From the NCBI RefSeq assembly GCF_023100805.1, contig NZ_CP095855.1, positions 8,039,001 to 8,103,000 on the forward strand: a stretch of DNA of 64,000 nt, read 5' to 3'. This document shows, in pieces, positions 26,182 through 34,130 of the stretch (the stretch's first letter is position 1; each line of letters begins with the position of its first letter). A program made the translations under genes and the position numbers. A model generated the notes under the pieces. It was not told the origin of the DNA. It saw only the letters and a program-made list of their open reading frames with translations, and did not search any database. Origin of the DNA: Chitinophaga filiformis. GTDB taxonomy: Bacteria > Bacteroidota > Bacteroidia > Chitinophagales > Chitinophagaceae.

Positions 26182-27072
26182 ATGACCAAATTAAAACTCG
26201 CGCTCTTAATGAGCCTGTCCCTGTTCATCGCCTGCAGTAAAGACAAAGACACCACTCCCACACCCGGAGGAGGAAGTGAAAATGGCGGTGGCTATGAAGC
26301 GCCTAAAACCGGCAAAAAAGGTGCTGACTTCAGCACCAATACAACTAACGGCACCTGGTATACGAACGTTGTAAATCTGAAAAGCCACTGGTTCTATACA
26401 TGGGGCACGCCCTTACCAGCCAAGACAGTGCCGCAGAATTGTGAATTCGTCTCTATGTTCTGGGGAAAAGGTAATGTGACCGATGCGCTGATCGATTCCG
26501 TTAAAAGAATGAAAGCCTCCGGTACTGTAAAGTATGTACTGGGCTTCAATGAACCTGACCTGGGCGATCAGTCCAATATGACAGTACAGCAAGCGCTGGA
26601 CCTCTGGCCTAAACTGGAAAGTATTGGCCTGCCACTGGGTAGCCCCGCTGCTGCGTGGCCGGAGCAGGCATGGATCTATGAATTCCTCGACAAAGCGATC
26701 CAGCAGAAGCGCCGCGTGGACTTCATCTGTGTACACATGTATGTTGGTCTTGATGATACTCACTTCGTGAGTGTATTGCAGAAGCTTTATGATAAATACC
26801 ATCTGCCTATCTGGATCACGGAATTTGCAACGGTGGATAACAACGCAACAACCGTAGACGGTAATATGTACAGGCCGGATCAGGTCCTGGCATTTATGCA
26901 ACGCCTGCTGCCTAAACTGGAGGCATTGCCGTTTGTACACCGTTATTCCTGGTTTTCCGGCTCCCCAACCAGCACAAGGTTATGGCCTTCTGCACTGGTG
27001 GGCGCCGATGGTAAGCTGACAACGCTGGGCCAATGGTATGCAGACTATAAACCCAATACAGCCGTGAAATAA
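26182..27072 (+). CDS. GH128-like (Asl1-type) glycoside hydrolase lipoprotein
   Basis: 296 aa. Lipobox LFIAC (C18) is followed by a glycine-rich linker (PTPGGGSENGGG) and a TIM-barrel hydrolase. Catalytic candidates are E124 in GFNEPD (acid/base) and E214 in WITEFA (nucleophile), the paired glutamates of this superfamily. GH128 enzymes cleave beta-1,3-glucan. As a surface or periplasmic lipoprotein it could attack fungal or plant glucan. It ends at a good bidirectional terminator. Confidence 0.85.
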   Translation: MTKLKLALLMSLSLFIACSKDKDTTPTPGGGSENGGGYEAPKTGKKGADFSTNTTNGTWYTNVVNLKSHWFYTWGTPLPAKTVPQNCEFVSMFWGKGNVTDALIDSVKRMKASGTVKYVLGFNEPDLGDQSNMTVQQALDLWPKLESIGLPLGSPAAAWPEQAWIYEFLDKAIQQKRRVDFICVHMYVGLDDTHFVSVLQKLYDKYHLPIWITEFATVDNNATTVDGNMYRPDQVLAFMQRLLPKLEALPFVHRYSWFSGSPTSTRLWPSALVGADGKLTTLGQWYADYKPNTAVK

Positions 27073-27091
27073 TCACACTGTCCCGTTACAG

Positions 27092-27130
27092 AAAGACCCG
27101 CGTTATACATTGGTATGGACGCGGGTCTTT
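27092..27130. terminator. Bidirectional terminator
   Basis: AAAGACCCGCGT (27092-27103) pairs perfectly with ACGCGGGTCTTT (27119-27130), followed on the plus strand by TCTTTAT, between convergent genes. Confidence 0.8.
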
Positions 27131-27151
27131 TCTTTATAATCAGCAGTAATA

Positions 27152-28210
27152 TTATGCCTTTCTTAAGTAAAAATCCGGCAAGGGGTTGAGGGCAAGATTT
27201 CCCCGCTGATGCCAATATGGATAAATTGTTGGGGCATCACTGGCGGCATCCAGTTTTTTTACCTGTTCTACGGTCAGGTTCCATCCCACTGCTGCCAGGT
27301 TCTGTTTTAACTGCTCTTCATTCCTGGCGCCGATAATAACGCTGGATACCGTTGGTCTTTGCAGCAGCCAGTTAATAGCCACCTGTGCAACTGTTTTGCC
27401 TGTCTCTGCCGCTACTTCATCCAGGGCGTCCACTACCTTATACAAGAGCTCATCAGGAACGGCAAATGAGGGTACAGGACTACCACCCTGCGCTACACGG
27501 CTATCAGCGGGAAATGGCTGATTACGACGGTATTTTCCGCCCAGCATACCGGCAGCCAGGGGGCTCCATACCAGTGCTCCTACTTTCTGATCAATACCCA
27601 ATGGCATTAATTCCCATTCGTACTCCCTGTTTACCAGGGAATAATACACCTGGTGAGCCACATACCTGTTCCATCCATACCTGTCGGCAACAGCCAGGGA
27701 TTTCATCAGATGCCAGCCGGAGAAATTGGAGGCTGCAATGTAACGCACCTTGCCGCTCTGTATCAGGTCGTCCAGGCTGCGTACCACCTCTTCCACGGGC
27801 GTATTCCCGTCAAATCCGTGCATGTGATAGATGTCGATATAATCAGTATTCAAGCGTTTCAGACTGGCCTCTACATTCCTGATCAGCTGAAAACGGGACG
27901 ATCCCTGGTAGTTGGCTATCTGTGGCGCATTGCTCATCGGGAAAGTGGATTTTGTGGAAATAAGCACTTTATCGCGCTTTCCACTGATGGCCTTTCCCAA
28001 TATCTCTTCCGATTGCCCGTCAGAATAAATATCCGCCGTATCAAATAAATTAACGCCGGCATCCAGGCAGACGTTCACCAACCGTGTTGCCTCTTCCACC
28101 TGTGTACTCCCCCACGCCTTGAAAAATTCATTACTTCCGCCGAAAGTAGCGGTGCCAAAGGTCAATACCGGCACCTGCAATCCTGATGCTCCTAAAAATC
28201 TGTATTCCAT
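27152..28210 (-). CDS. Aldo/keto reductase
   Basis: 352 aa with the tetrad aspartate and tyrosine in LFDTADIYSDGQSEE, lysine in VLISTKSTF, and histidine in DIYHMHGFD. The C-terminal NADPH-binding segment is VIIGARNEEQL. It belongs to the bacterial AKR group that reduces aldehydes, ketones or sugars. It is a stand-alone gene transcribed away from thioredoxin. Confidence 0.93.
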   Translation of the reverse strand: MEYRFLGASGLQVPVLTFGTATFGGSNEFFKAWGSTQVEEATRLVNVCLDAGVNLFDTADIYSDGQSEEILGKAISGKRDKVLISTKSTFPMSNAPQIANYQGSSRFQLIRNVEASLKRLNTDYIDIYHMHGFDGNTPVEEVVRSLDDLIQSGKVRYIAASNFSGWHLMKSLAVADRYGWNRYVAHQVYYSLVNREYEWELMPLGIDQKVGALVWSPLAAGMLGGKYRRNQPFPADSRVAQGGSPVPSFAVPDELLYKVVDALDEVAAETGKTVAQVAINWLLQRPTVSSVIIGARNEEQLKQNLAAVGWNLTVEQVKKLDAASDAPTIYPYWHQRGNLALNPLPDFYLRKA

Positions 28211-28379
28211 CTTGTTTACGGTTAACTATTAAAGAATTAGATAGCCGTACAAAGATCATACTTTCCCCATTTCCCCGATTGTACAAATCGTATATATATC
28301 TGTAAATATAGGGGACGCTACCGCACCTGTCCATTCTATCTTCTAAAATAGCAGTGACTGCCACAAGTACAGTCATAGG

Positions 28380-28387
28380 TACTTTTG
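28380..28387 (+). promoter_or_regulatory. -7 box upstream of thioredoxin
   Basis: TACTTTTG matches TAnnTTTG exactly and lies 42 bp before the thioredoxin start. A matching -33 TTTG is not obvious. Confidence 0.45.
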
Positions 28388-28429
28388 CATATTTTTTGTA
28401 CTAAGGGATGCATACAAACAGCATAAAAT

Positions 28430-28726
28430 ATGGCAACGTTTTCAGAGCTTATAAATAGTGATAAACCGGTATTGGTGGATTTCTTTGCAACCTGGTGCGG
28501 TCCCTGTAAGATGCAGGCGCCCATACTGGATCAGCTGAAACAAAAGGTAGGCGATGCAGCTACCATTATTAAAGTGGACGTGGACAAAAATCCGGCAGCA
28601 GCCAACGCTTATCATGTGCAGGGTGTACCGACACTGATCCTTTTTAAACAGGGTAAAATAGTGTGGCGCCAATCTGGCGTGGTTCCGGTAAATAACCTGG
28701 AACAAATTGTCAGGCAGAACGCCTGA
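28430..28726 (+). CDS. trxA: Thioredoxin
   Basis: 98 aa with the active site W22-C23-G-P-C26 and the cis-proline segment GVPTLILFKQG. No signal peptide, so it is cytosolic. Slightly short for thioredoxin but all core elements are present. It reduces disulfides of ribonucleotide reductase, peroxiredoxins and other targets. Other thioredoxin copies likely exist in the genome. Confidence 0.93.
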   Translation: MATFSELINSDKPVLVDFFATWCGPCKMQAPILDQLKQKVGDAATIIKVDVDKNPAAANAYHVQGVPTLILFKQGKIVWRQSGVVPVNNLEQIVRQNA

Positions 28727-28958
28727 GCGCCGGCGGAACAGCCTTAGATCAAATTACAGGGGTCGTTAAAGCGGCCCTTTCCATTATGCCATCTCATCCC
28801 TTGCCAGAATTCCCCCTATTTAGCTACGAAGGCCCGAATGTTTATTCCCCGCATGATACCACTTATACCTTCAAAAGCTCATTTTATGCCATTTCCTCCC
28901 CCGGCACAGCACACAGCAGCTACCTTCACAATATAATCACCGTTTAAAAAGAGAGGCT

Positions 28959-29834
28959 ATGGTAAAGTCTATCCAGACGGCTGCATTGAAATATGCTTAT
29001 TTCATTCATGCCGCTTACCAGGTCAGTGAGCAGAGCCCATTACAGGAAGAGTATCCGGTTTTTCCGGCGGGCTATACACTGGTGTACAATATTCATATGA
29101 AAGATCCTGCTAAAGGAAAGGGAGGATTGACCTATTGCGGCTTTCTGGCAAAAAGCAATTTCTCACAGGAAACGCCTGTTACCTATGTACTGGCATTGAA
29201 AGGCACCAACAATTACCTGGATTGGGTAGACAAGCTGGACATCCTGCCTGCACCGGGACCATTTGGCAATAACAGCGGCAATGTGGTATCAGGGTTCCTG
29301 GATCTCTACAATCATATGACCTTTTCCGATCCCGGGCAGCTGAAGCCGAAGGGATTGCTGAAATATATCAGATACAGTATTCGCTATACCGACATGCAGT
29401 CGGATGATGATGTACAGCCTATGGTTTGTACAGGTCATGGTCTTGGAGGCGCAATGGCAACATTATTTGCGGCGGGGGATGCTTACACCCTGCACCCCTG
29501 CCGCTCCTATACCTATGGTTCTCCCTGTGTGGGCGACCCGGCCTTTGTTTCCTTTTATAATGCACTGATCACTACCAGTGAGCGTTATTACAATCTGCCG
29601 GACCTTGTACCCACTATCCTGGATGCCTTTGGTTACGATCATGTGCACAGCGGCATTCCGCTCGATTCCCTGGGAGACCCTGCGCTCAGCTGGTTACCCG
29701 CCTGCACACATTCGCTCAACACCTATATGTACCTGTTGGGAGCAGGCCCTTCTATGATCAATAGTAATTGTCTCATCGCTGATATAGACGATGATATTAT
29801 GATAAAAAAATTGAGTTTTCGCAGACGATATTAG
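28959..29834 (+). CDS. Class-3 lipase-fold protein lacking the nucleophile serine
   Basis: 291 aa. The fold is suggested by YVLALKGTNNYLDWVDKL near residue 72 and by SYTYGSPCVGDPAFVSFYN plus LPDLVPTI after the elbow, as in class-3 lipases. The nucleophile elbow, however, reads G159-H-G161-L-G-G, with glycine at 161 where GHSLGG has serine (codon GGT at 29439-29441, one base from AGT). The aspartate (DLVP) and a histidine (CTHSLN) remain. It is probably catalytically altered or inactive, unless the base is a sequencing error. No signal peptide is apparent. Confidence 0.75.
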   Translation: MVKSIQTAALKYAYFIHAAYQVSEQSPLQEEYPVFPAGYTLVYNIHMKDPAKGKGGLTYCGFLAKSNFSQETPVTYVLALKGTNNYLDWVDKLDILPAPGPFGNNSGNVVSGFLDLYNHMTFSDPGQLKPKGLLKYIRYSIRYTDMQSDDDVQPMVCTGHGLGGAMATLFAAGDAYTLHPCRSYTYGSPCVGDPAFVSFYNALITTSERYYNLPDLVPTILDAFGYDHVHSGIPLDSLGDPALSWLPACTHSLNTYMYLLGAGPSMINSNCLIADIDDDIMIKKLSFRRRY

Positions 29835-29924
29835 TACACTATGGTTATGTTAATCAGGAAGGAAAGCCGCTTCGTTTATACGAGGGGGCCTATCTTTTTT
29901 ACAAAGGCCCATATAAAGAGACAA

Positions 29925-29952
29925 ACCGCATTCCCTTTTGAAGAAATGCGGT
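29925..29952. terminator. Hairpin between convergent genes
   Basis: ACCGCATT (29925-29932) pairs with AATGCGGT (29945-29952), between the lipase-fold gene and the AhpD-like gene. Confidence 0.5.
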
Positions 29953-29996
29953 AAGCCCACTGTTCGATGTTAACTATATATATTGAGCGAGAATTA

Positions 29997-30530
29997 TTAA
30001 AGCGCCGGAGCTGCGGGGAAATCAACCGGTACATGCGTAATACCGTGCAGGTAGTTAGTGATCATTTTGTCGCCGATCAATACTACTGTATCCACCAGGT
30101 TTTCGTTGGTATAACCAACCGCAAAGAACTGGTCTACCGCAGCAGCATCAGGTTTGCTCCTGTTTTCAACAGCACTTTTTACCAGGCGGGCCAGTGCATC
30201 CAGTTTAGGATCGAATGAGGCGCCACCTTTACGGATCTCGATGACCTGTTCATCTGTAAAACCATTCAGCTTGGCGATATATGTATGTGCAGCCAGACAA
30301 TAGTCACATTCATTCACCTGGCTTACCACCAGGTTCACTACTTCTTTTTCTTTTGCTTTCAGAGAGGTTTTGCCACTCTGTAATGCCAGATAAGTACCCA
30401 GTGCATTTTCAGAATACGCCATTGTAGCGTAGAGGTTAGGCACTTTACCGATTCCTTTTTTCAGATTGTCGAACAACACCTGGTTAGCGGAACTTACTTC
30501 TTCTCTTGCTGGTACATTAAACGTTTTCAT
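29997..30530 (-). CDS. Carboxymuconolactone decarboxylase/AhpD-family peroxidase
   Basis: 177 aa with C75-x-x-C78-x-x-x-H82 (NECDYCLAAH), the AhpD redox signature, and a conserved FTDEQVIEIRKG segment after it. Probable cytosolic thiol-dependent alkylhydroperoxidase. It stands alone, 124 bp downstream of the pirin gene on the same strand, so co-expression with pirin is possible. Confidence 0.92.
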   Translation of the reverse strand: MKTFNVPAREEVSSANQVLFDNLKKGIGKVPNLYATMAYSENALGTYLALQSGKTSLKAKEKEVVNLVVSQVNECDYCLAAHTYIAKLNGFTDEQVIEIRKGGASFDPKLDALARLVKSAVENRSKPDAAAVDQFFAVGYTNENLVDTVVLIGDKMITNYLHGITHVPVDFPAAPAL

Positions 30531-30654
30531 TTTATTAGGTTTGATCTGTTTTATTCGTCGTTATTGACGATGTAAAATTGCGACAAACCAGGGCCCTAAA
30601 AAATGGACATACTTCCCCAAGGATTGTATTTTTTTCCCTGAAAGGGCCGGATCT

Positions 30655-31524
30655 TTATTTTCTGTAGGTAATGGAACCATATTTCCCATCGAAAAAGTCC
30701 CTGTAGGCATCTGCTATCTCTCCCCTGTTGTTCATTACAAAAGGGCCTTGTGTAACGAAAGGCTCGTGTTGTGAAGGGCCTCCAAACAGCAGGATGTCTG
30801 CTACCATGGCGCCTTCATTGCGAAAAGCGATCTCGTCTCCGCCGAAATCAAATACAGACAGGCGGGATGGCCTTTGCGGCTGTCCATTTACTACCGCTTC
30901 GCCGGAAGGCGCAAATACGGCATATTCGTAGCGCTTCTCCACCTGCATCGTGTATACAGCTCCGGGGTTAAGGCGCAGGTGACAGATAAAGTGGTTATTA
31001 TATACAGGAACGGGAGAGGCATCATTGCCCATATGCCCGATCAGGACTTTGACGCTTCCGGCGCCATCCGGCAGGATAATATCCGGGAAATCTGATTGAT
31101 CGAGGAACATATACACCGGTGCTTCTCTTTTGATGGCGGCAGGTAGATTGATCCAGCACTGGATGGCATGTAAGGACTGCCCGCGGCTTGTGTTAGCTGG
31201 TATTTCCTCATGCAGGATGCCTTTGCCCGACATCAGCCAGTGGGCATCGCCTGCTCTGGCTACAGCACGGTTGCCGTAACTGTCTGCATACTCCATTTCA
31301 CCGTCCAGGATATAGCTGAAAGTAGCTACTCCCCTGTGAGGGTGGGCATGTTTCCCGGCTTCTGAGGGCGGATCACCGGGTACACTGCTGGCAGGGCATA
31401 TATGATCTATCAATACAAAAGGGCCTATTGCATGAACATACCGGTTAGGGAACAGGTGATTGATCAACAGCGCGCCCACTTTTGCATTTCTACCTTCCAG
31501 GGTAGCCAACAATGCTTTTTCCAT
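30655..31524 (-). CDS. Pirin-family bicupin
   Basis: 289 aa with the metal-binding HPHRGVATFSYILDGEMEY cupin motif at about residues 62-80, an H/E-containing second half of the site (GILHEEIPA, HAIQCWINLP), and a C-terminal cupin with LLFGGPSQHEPFVTQGPFVMN. Pirins bind Fe and act as quercetinases or redox-dependent regulators. It is transcribed divergently from the Ro60-like gene across 287 bp. Confidence 0.93.
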   Translation of the reverse strand: MEKALLATLEGRNAKVGALLINHLFPNRYVHAIGPFVLIDHICPASSVPGDPPSEAGKHAHPHRGVATFSYILDGEMEYADSYGNRAVARAGDAHWLMSGKGILHEEIPANTSRGQSLHAIQCWINLPAAIKREAPVYMFLDQSDFPDIILPDGAGSVKVLIGHMGNDASPVPVYNNHFICHLRLNPGAVYTMQVEKRYEYAVFAPSGEAVVNGQPQRPSRLSVFDFGGDEIAFRNEGAMVADILLFGGPSQHEPFVTQGPFVMNNRGEIADAYRDFFDGKYGSITYRK

Positions 31525-31811
31525 TTACGTTAGTTTTAGCTTCACTCAGGACTTAATACCCGACAAAAGGGCTGGCTGCCAGGGACATGCCAACGGATAG
31601 TTTTCACAACTTAATACTTTGGGTCTGGCTGTTTTAACAAAGGTAATCATATACTTATCCATCCTGAATGACATTTGCCGAAAAATAGACTTGACATTTA
31701 TCAACCGTAACAAGACAGGATTTTAAAAAATCTCAAAAGAAATTTCATCCTGCGCAAAAAGAGTGCGCATGTGCGTTCCAACTTTGTACCATCAACGAAA
31801 ACAAAACGGTC

Positions 31812-33338
31812 ATGAGATTCAATTTTTTTAAAACTACCACACCGGTCACCAATTATGCGGGAGCAAAGGCCTACAAGCTGACGCCCGACATGGAACTGTA
31901 TAGTGCTGTAGTTACAGCTTCTCTGCAGGACCAGTTTTATGAGAAAACTACAGACAAGCTGGAACGCCTTCGCTCCCTGATTGCGCAGAACGATCCCGGA
32001 TTTGTGGCCAGACTGGCCGTATATACCCGTGAAAAGATGTACCTGCGTTCCATACCATTAGTACTGGCAGTAGAACTGGCGCGGACACATAAAGGAGATA
32101 ACCTGGTAAGCCGGATGACCACCCGCATCGTACAACGCGCGGACGAGATCACGGAATTGCTGGCCTATTATACGCTGGCGAACAACAGGAAGGAAGTGAA
32201 GCAGCTGAATAGCCTGAGCAAGCAGTTACAGAAAGGACTGGCGGTGTCTTTCAATAAATTTGACGAATACCAGTTTGCAAAATATAACCGGAAAGCAGCA
32301 GTGACATTGAAAGATGCGCTGTTCATTGTACACCCGAAAGCAAAGGATGAAGCGCAGCAGTTACTATTCAATAAGATCGTAAAAGATGATCTGCAAACAC
32401 CTTATACATGGGAGACGGAATTGTCTGCTGCGGGACAGGTGGCATACGGCTCGGAAAAGAAGAAAGCACAGGCTTTCAAAAAAGTATGGGAGGAACTGAT
32501 CGACAGTGGTCAGCTGGGTTATATGGCCACCTTGCGTAACCTCCGTAATATGCTCGACTATGACGTCAGCACAGCGCACCTGCAGAAGGTATGTGCTATG
32601 TTGTCTGACAGGGAAGCGGTATTGAAATCCAAACAATTGCCTTTCCGTTACCTGTCTGCATACAGGGAGTTGAAGCACATCAACCATGGTATGATCGTCA
32701 GCATTAAACGTGCGCTGGAAAAGGCGTTGCAGGTAAGTGTGCAGCATCTGAAAGGCTTCGATGCCAATACCCGTGTGGTAATAGCATGCGACATATCGGG
32801 CTCCATGCAGCAGGCTATTTCTCCAAAGAGCAAAGTGATGCTGTATGATATCGGGCTGCTGCTTGGCATGCTGTTACAGCATAAGTGTGAGTATGTTATT
32901 GCCGGCATGTTCGGCGACAGGTGGAAGCAGGTGAGCATGTCACCAGACAACATCCTGGGTAATGTAGACGAGTTCTATCGCAGGGAAGGTGAAGTGGGTT
33001 ACTCCACCAACGGATACCTGGTACTGGAGGATCTTATCAAAAGGAATTATGTAGCAGACAAGATCATGCTTTTCACAGACGGACAGCTCTGGGATAGCAA
33101 GACCAACAATGCTGCCACGGCCAACACTATGTCGGCAAAGTGGGCGGAATACAAAAAGATAGCGCCAAACGCAAAGCTGTACCTTTTTGACCTGGCAGGA
33201 CATAAGTCCGTACCCCTGGATGTACGTCAGAATGATGTATTCCTGGTAGCGGGATGGAGTGATAAAATATTCGAAATAATGGATGCCATTGAAAAGGGTA
33301 GCGACGCTATCACAGAGATTGCCGGCCTTGCTTTATAG
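31812..33338 (+). CDS. rsr: Ro60/Rsr-like TROVE-vWA RNA-binding protein
   Basis: 508 aa. Residues about 15-320 form the helical-repeat TROVE ring (LRSLIAQNDPGFVARLAVYTREK; LYLR and MATLRNLRNML elements), and about 320-508 a von Willebrand A domain with MIDAS residues D327-I-S329-G-S331 and TDG in MLFTDGQLWD. Ro60 is a ring that binds ends of misfolded RNA in its cavity and Y RNAs on its outside. The bacterial form (Rsr) works with exonucleases such as PNPase in RNA decay and rRNA processing. Five Y-RNA-like genes follow directly. Two TGCGCA palindromes (31751, 31764) lie upstream. Confidence 0.93.
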   Translation: MRFNFFKTTTPVTNYAGAKAYKLTPDMELYSAVVTASLQDQFYEKTTDKLERLRSLIAQNDPGFVARLAVYTREKMYLRSIPLVLAVELARTHKGDNLVSRMTTRIVQRADEITELLAYYTLANNRKEVKQLNSLSKQLQKGLAVSFNKFDEYQFAKYNRKAAVTLKDALFIVHPKAKDEAQQLLFNKIVKDDLQTPYTWETELSAAGQVAYGSEKKKAQAFKKVWEELIDSGQLGYMATLRNLRNMLDYDVSTAHLQKVCAMLSDREAVLKSKQLPFRYLSAYRELKHINHGMIVSIKRALEKALQVSVQHLKGFDANTRVVIACDISGSMQQAISPKSKVMLYDIGLLLGMLLQHKCEYVIAGMFGDRWKQVSMSPDNILGNVDEFYRREGEVGYSTNGYLVLEDLIKRNYVADKIMLFTDGQLWDSKTNNAATANTMSAKWAEYKKIAPNAKLYLFDLAGHKSVPLDVRQNDVFLVAGWSDKIFEIMDAIEKGSDAITEIAGLAL

Positions 33339-33363
33339 CCATTCGTTTTTTGTTACCTCATAG

Positions 33364-33392
33364 GAACATCCCGCTGAAAGGGCGGGATGTTC
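33364..33392 (+). terminator. Hairpin after the Ro60-like gene
   Basis: GAACATCCCGC (33364-33374) pairs with GCGGGATGTTC (33382-33392), 11 bp and a 7-nt loop, 25 bp after the stop codon. It is followed by CGGGAAAAAG and not by a T-tract, so it may be a processing or stability element instead of an efficient terminator. Confidence 0.6.
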
Positions 33393-33400
33393 GGGAAAAA

Positions 33401-33543
33401 GCAGGTGTCGTTGGTAAGCATTACTTCGTAAGGGTTCCGGGGGTCGGGGGTTCAAGTCCCTCCCTGTCGAAAGACAGGTAGCGCAGTTGGTTAGCGCACC
33501 GGGTTAGAATCATATGTTTACTATTTATTACCCTGCTTTATTT
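33401..33543 (+). ncRNA. Y RNA 1 with GAAA-capped tRNA-like module
   Basis: Terminal stem GCAGG (33401) with CCTGC (33532-33536), then an inner helix GGTAAGCAT (33413-33421) with ATGTTTACT (33514-33522). Between them is a tRNA-like module in permuted order. It has a T arm with GGGGG-TTCAAGT-CCCTC (33446-33462), then CCTGTC-GAAA-GACAGG (33463-33478) as an acceptor stem closed by a GNRA tetraloop, then TA (positions 8 and 9) and a D arm GCGC-AGTTGGTTA-GCGC (33481-33497). There is no anticodon arm and no CCA end. TTTATTTT follows. Matches the YrlA type of bacterial Y RNA. Confidence 0.87.
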
Positions 33544-33555
33544 TACCTTTTTCAG

Positions 33556-33630
33556 GAACAAGTGTCGTTCGGAAAGCGCTACTTCACTTTAAAGAAAACA
33601 ATCGCTTCCGGTTTGTTGCCTTGTTCTTTT
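33556..33630 (+). ncRNA. Y RNA 2, minimal form without tRNA-like module
   Basis: GAACAAG (33556-33562) pairs with CTTGTTC (33620-33626) and CGGAA-A-GCG (33670-free numbering: bases 33570-33578) pairs with CGCTTCCG (33603-33610), with one bulged A. The 5' segment keeps the GTGTCGT block seen in the other units, and TTTTT ends it as an intrinsic terminator. The 24-nt loop is A-rich and has no T or D arm. It looks like the bare Ro-binding stem of a Y RNA. Confidence 0.75.
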
Positions 33631-33642
33631 TAAAACCTTTTT

Positions 33643-33804
33643 AACAGGTGTCGTAAGAAAGCGTTACTTCGTTCCAATCTATGGGTCGGGGGTTCGAGTC
33701 CCTCCGGAGTTGCCCGGAAAACAATGTTTTTTTGGGCAGCTTCGTAGCTCAGCTGGTAGAGCAATAGCAAGAGTCGCTTCTGATTCATTACCCTGTTATT
33801 TTTC
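33643..33804 (+). ncRNA. Y RNA 3 with tRNA-like module
   Basis: AACAGG (33643-33648) pairs with CCTGTT (33792-33797), then AGAA-A-GCG (33656-33663) with CGCTTCT (33775-33781), bulged A. The module has a T arm GGGGG-TTCGAGT-CCCTC (33688-33704), acceptor strand CGGAGTTGCCC (33705-33715) pairing over 11 bp with GGGCAGCTTCG (33734-33744), a cap that extends the helix with AAAACA and TGTTTT, then TA and D arm GCTC-AGCTGGTA-GAGC (33747-33762). GG in the D loop and TTC in the T loop can make the tRNA elbow. ATTTTT ends the unit. Confidence 0.9.
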
Positions 33805-33816
33805 TACACCTTCTTT

Positions 33817-33976
33817 AACAGGTGTCGTAAGAAAGCGTTACTTCGTTTTAATCTATGGGTCGGGGGTTCGAGTCCCTCCGGAGTTGCCCGGAAAACAATG
33901 TTTTTGGGCAGCTTCGTAGCTCAGCTGGTAGAGCAATAGCAAGAGTCGCTTCTGATTCATTACCCTGTTATTTTTT
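33817..33976 (+). ncRNA. Y RNA 4 with tRNA-like module, near copy of Y RNA 3
   Basis: Starts 174 bp after unit 3 and is almost identical to it: the same AACAGG/CCTGTT and AGAA-A-GCG/CGCTTCT helices, T arm, 11-bp closed acceptor stem and D arm. The main difference is a shorter T run in the acceptor cap (TTTTT for TTTTTTT). It ends with ATTTTTT. The likeness points to a recent tandem duplication. Confidence 0.9.
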
Positions 33977-33987
33977 ACACCTTCTTT

Positions 33988-34120
33988 GACAGGTGTCGTA
34001 GGAAAGCGTTACTTCGTTTGAATCTGCATACGGGGGTTCGATTCCCTCTCCGCTACAAGGCGGATGGCTGAGATGGTTAAGTACAGATATAGTCGCTTCC
34101 GGCTTATTACCCTGTTGTTA
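33988..34120 (+). ncRNA. Y RNA 5 with divergent tRNA-like module
   Basis: GACAGG (33988-33993) pairs with CCTGTT (34111-34116, one G-U), and GGAA-A-GCG with CGCTTCC; the A-U pair of units 3 and 4 is replaced by G-C, a compensatory change. The T arm is GGGGG-TTCGATT-CCCTC (34032-34048). The acceptor is TCCGC/GCGGA closed by TACAAG (34049-34064). The D arm is TGGCTGAGATGGTTAAG, like class-II tRNAs (Leu/Ser). No T-tract follows directly; transcription would end at the terminator at 34131. Confidence 0.85.
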
Positions 34121-34130
34121 TGAGACTGAA

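Noticed and set aside
33710..33919. Open frame of 69 codons across two Y RNA units
   Set aside because: It arises from the tandem tRNA-like repeats; both halves repeat the same RNA structure and it has no protein features.
33430..34085. Ordinary tRNA genes suggested by perfect T and D arms
   Set aside because: Arms are in the wrong order, there is no anticodon arm, and the acceptor stem is closed by a loop, so these are tRNA-like modules and not tRNAs.
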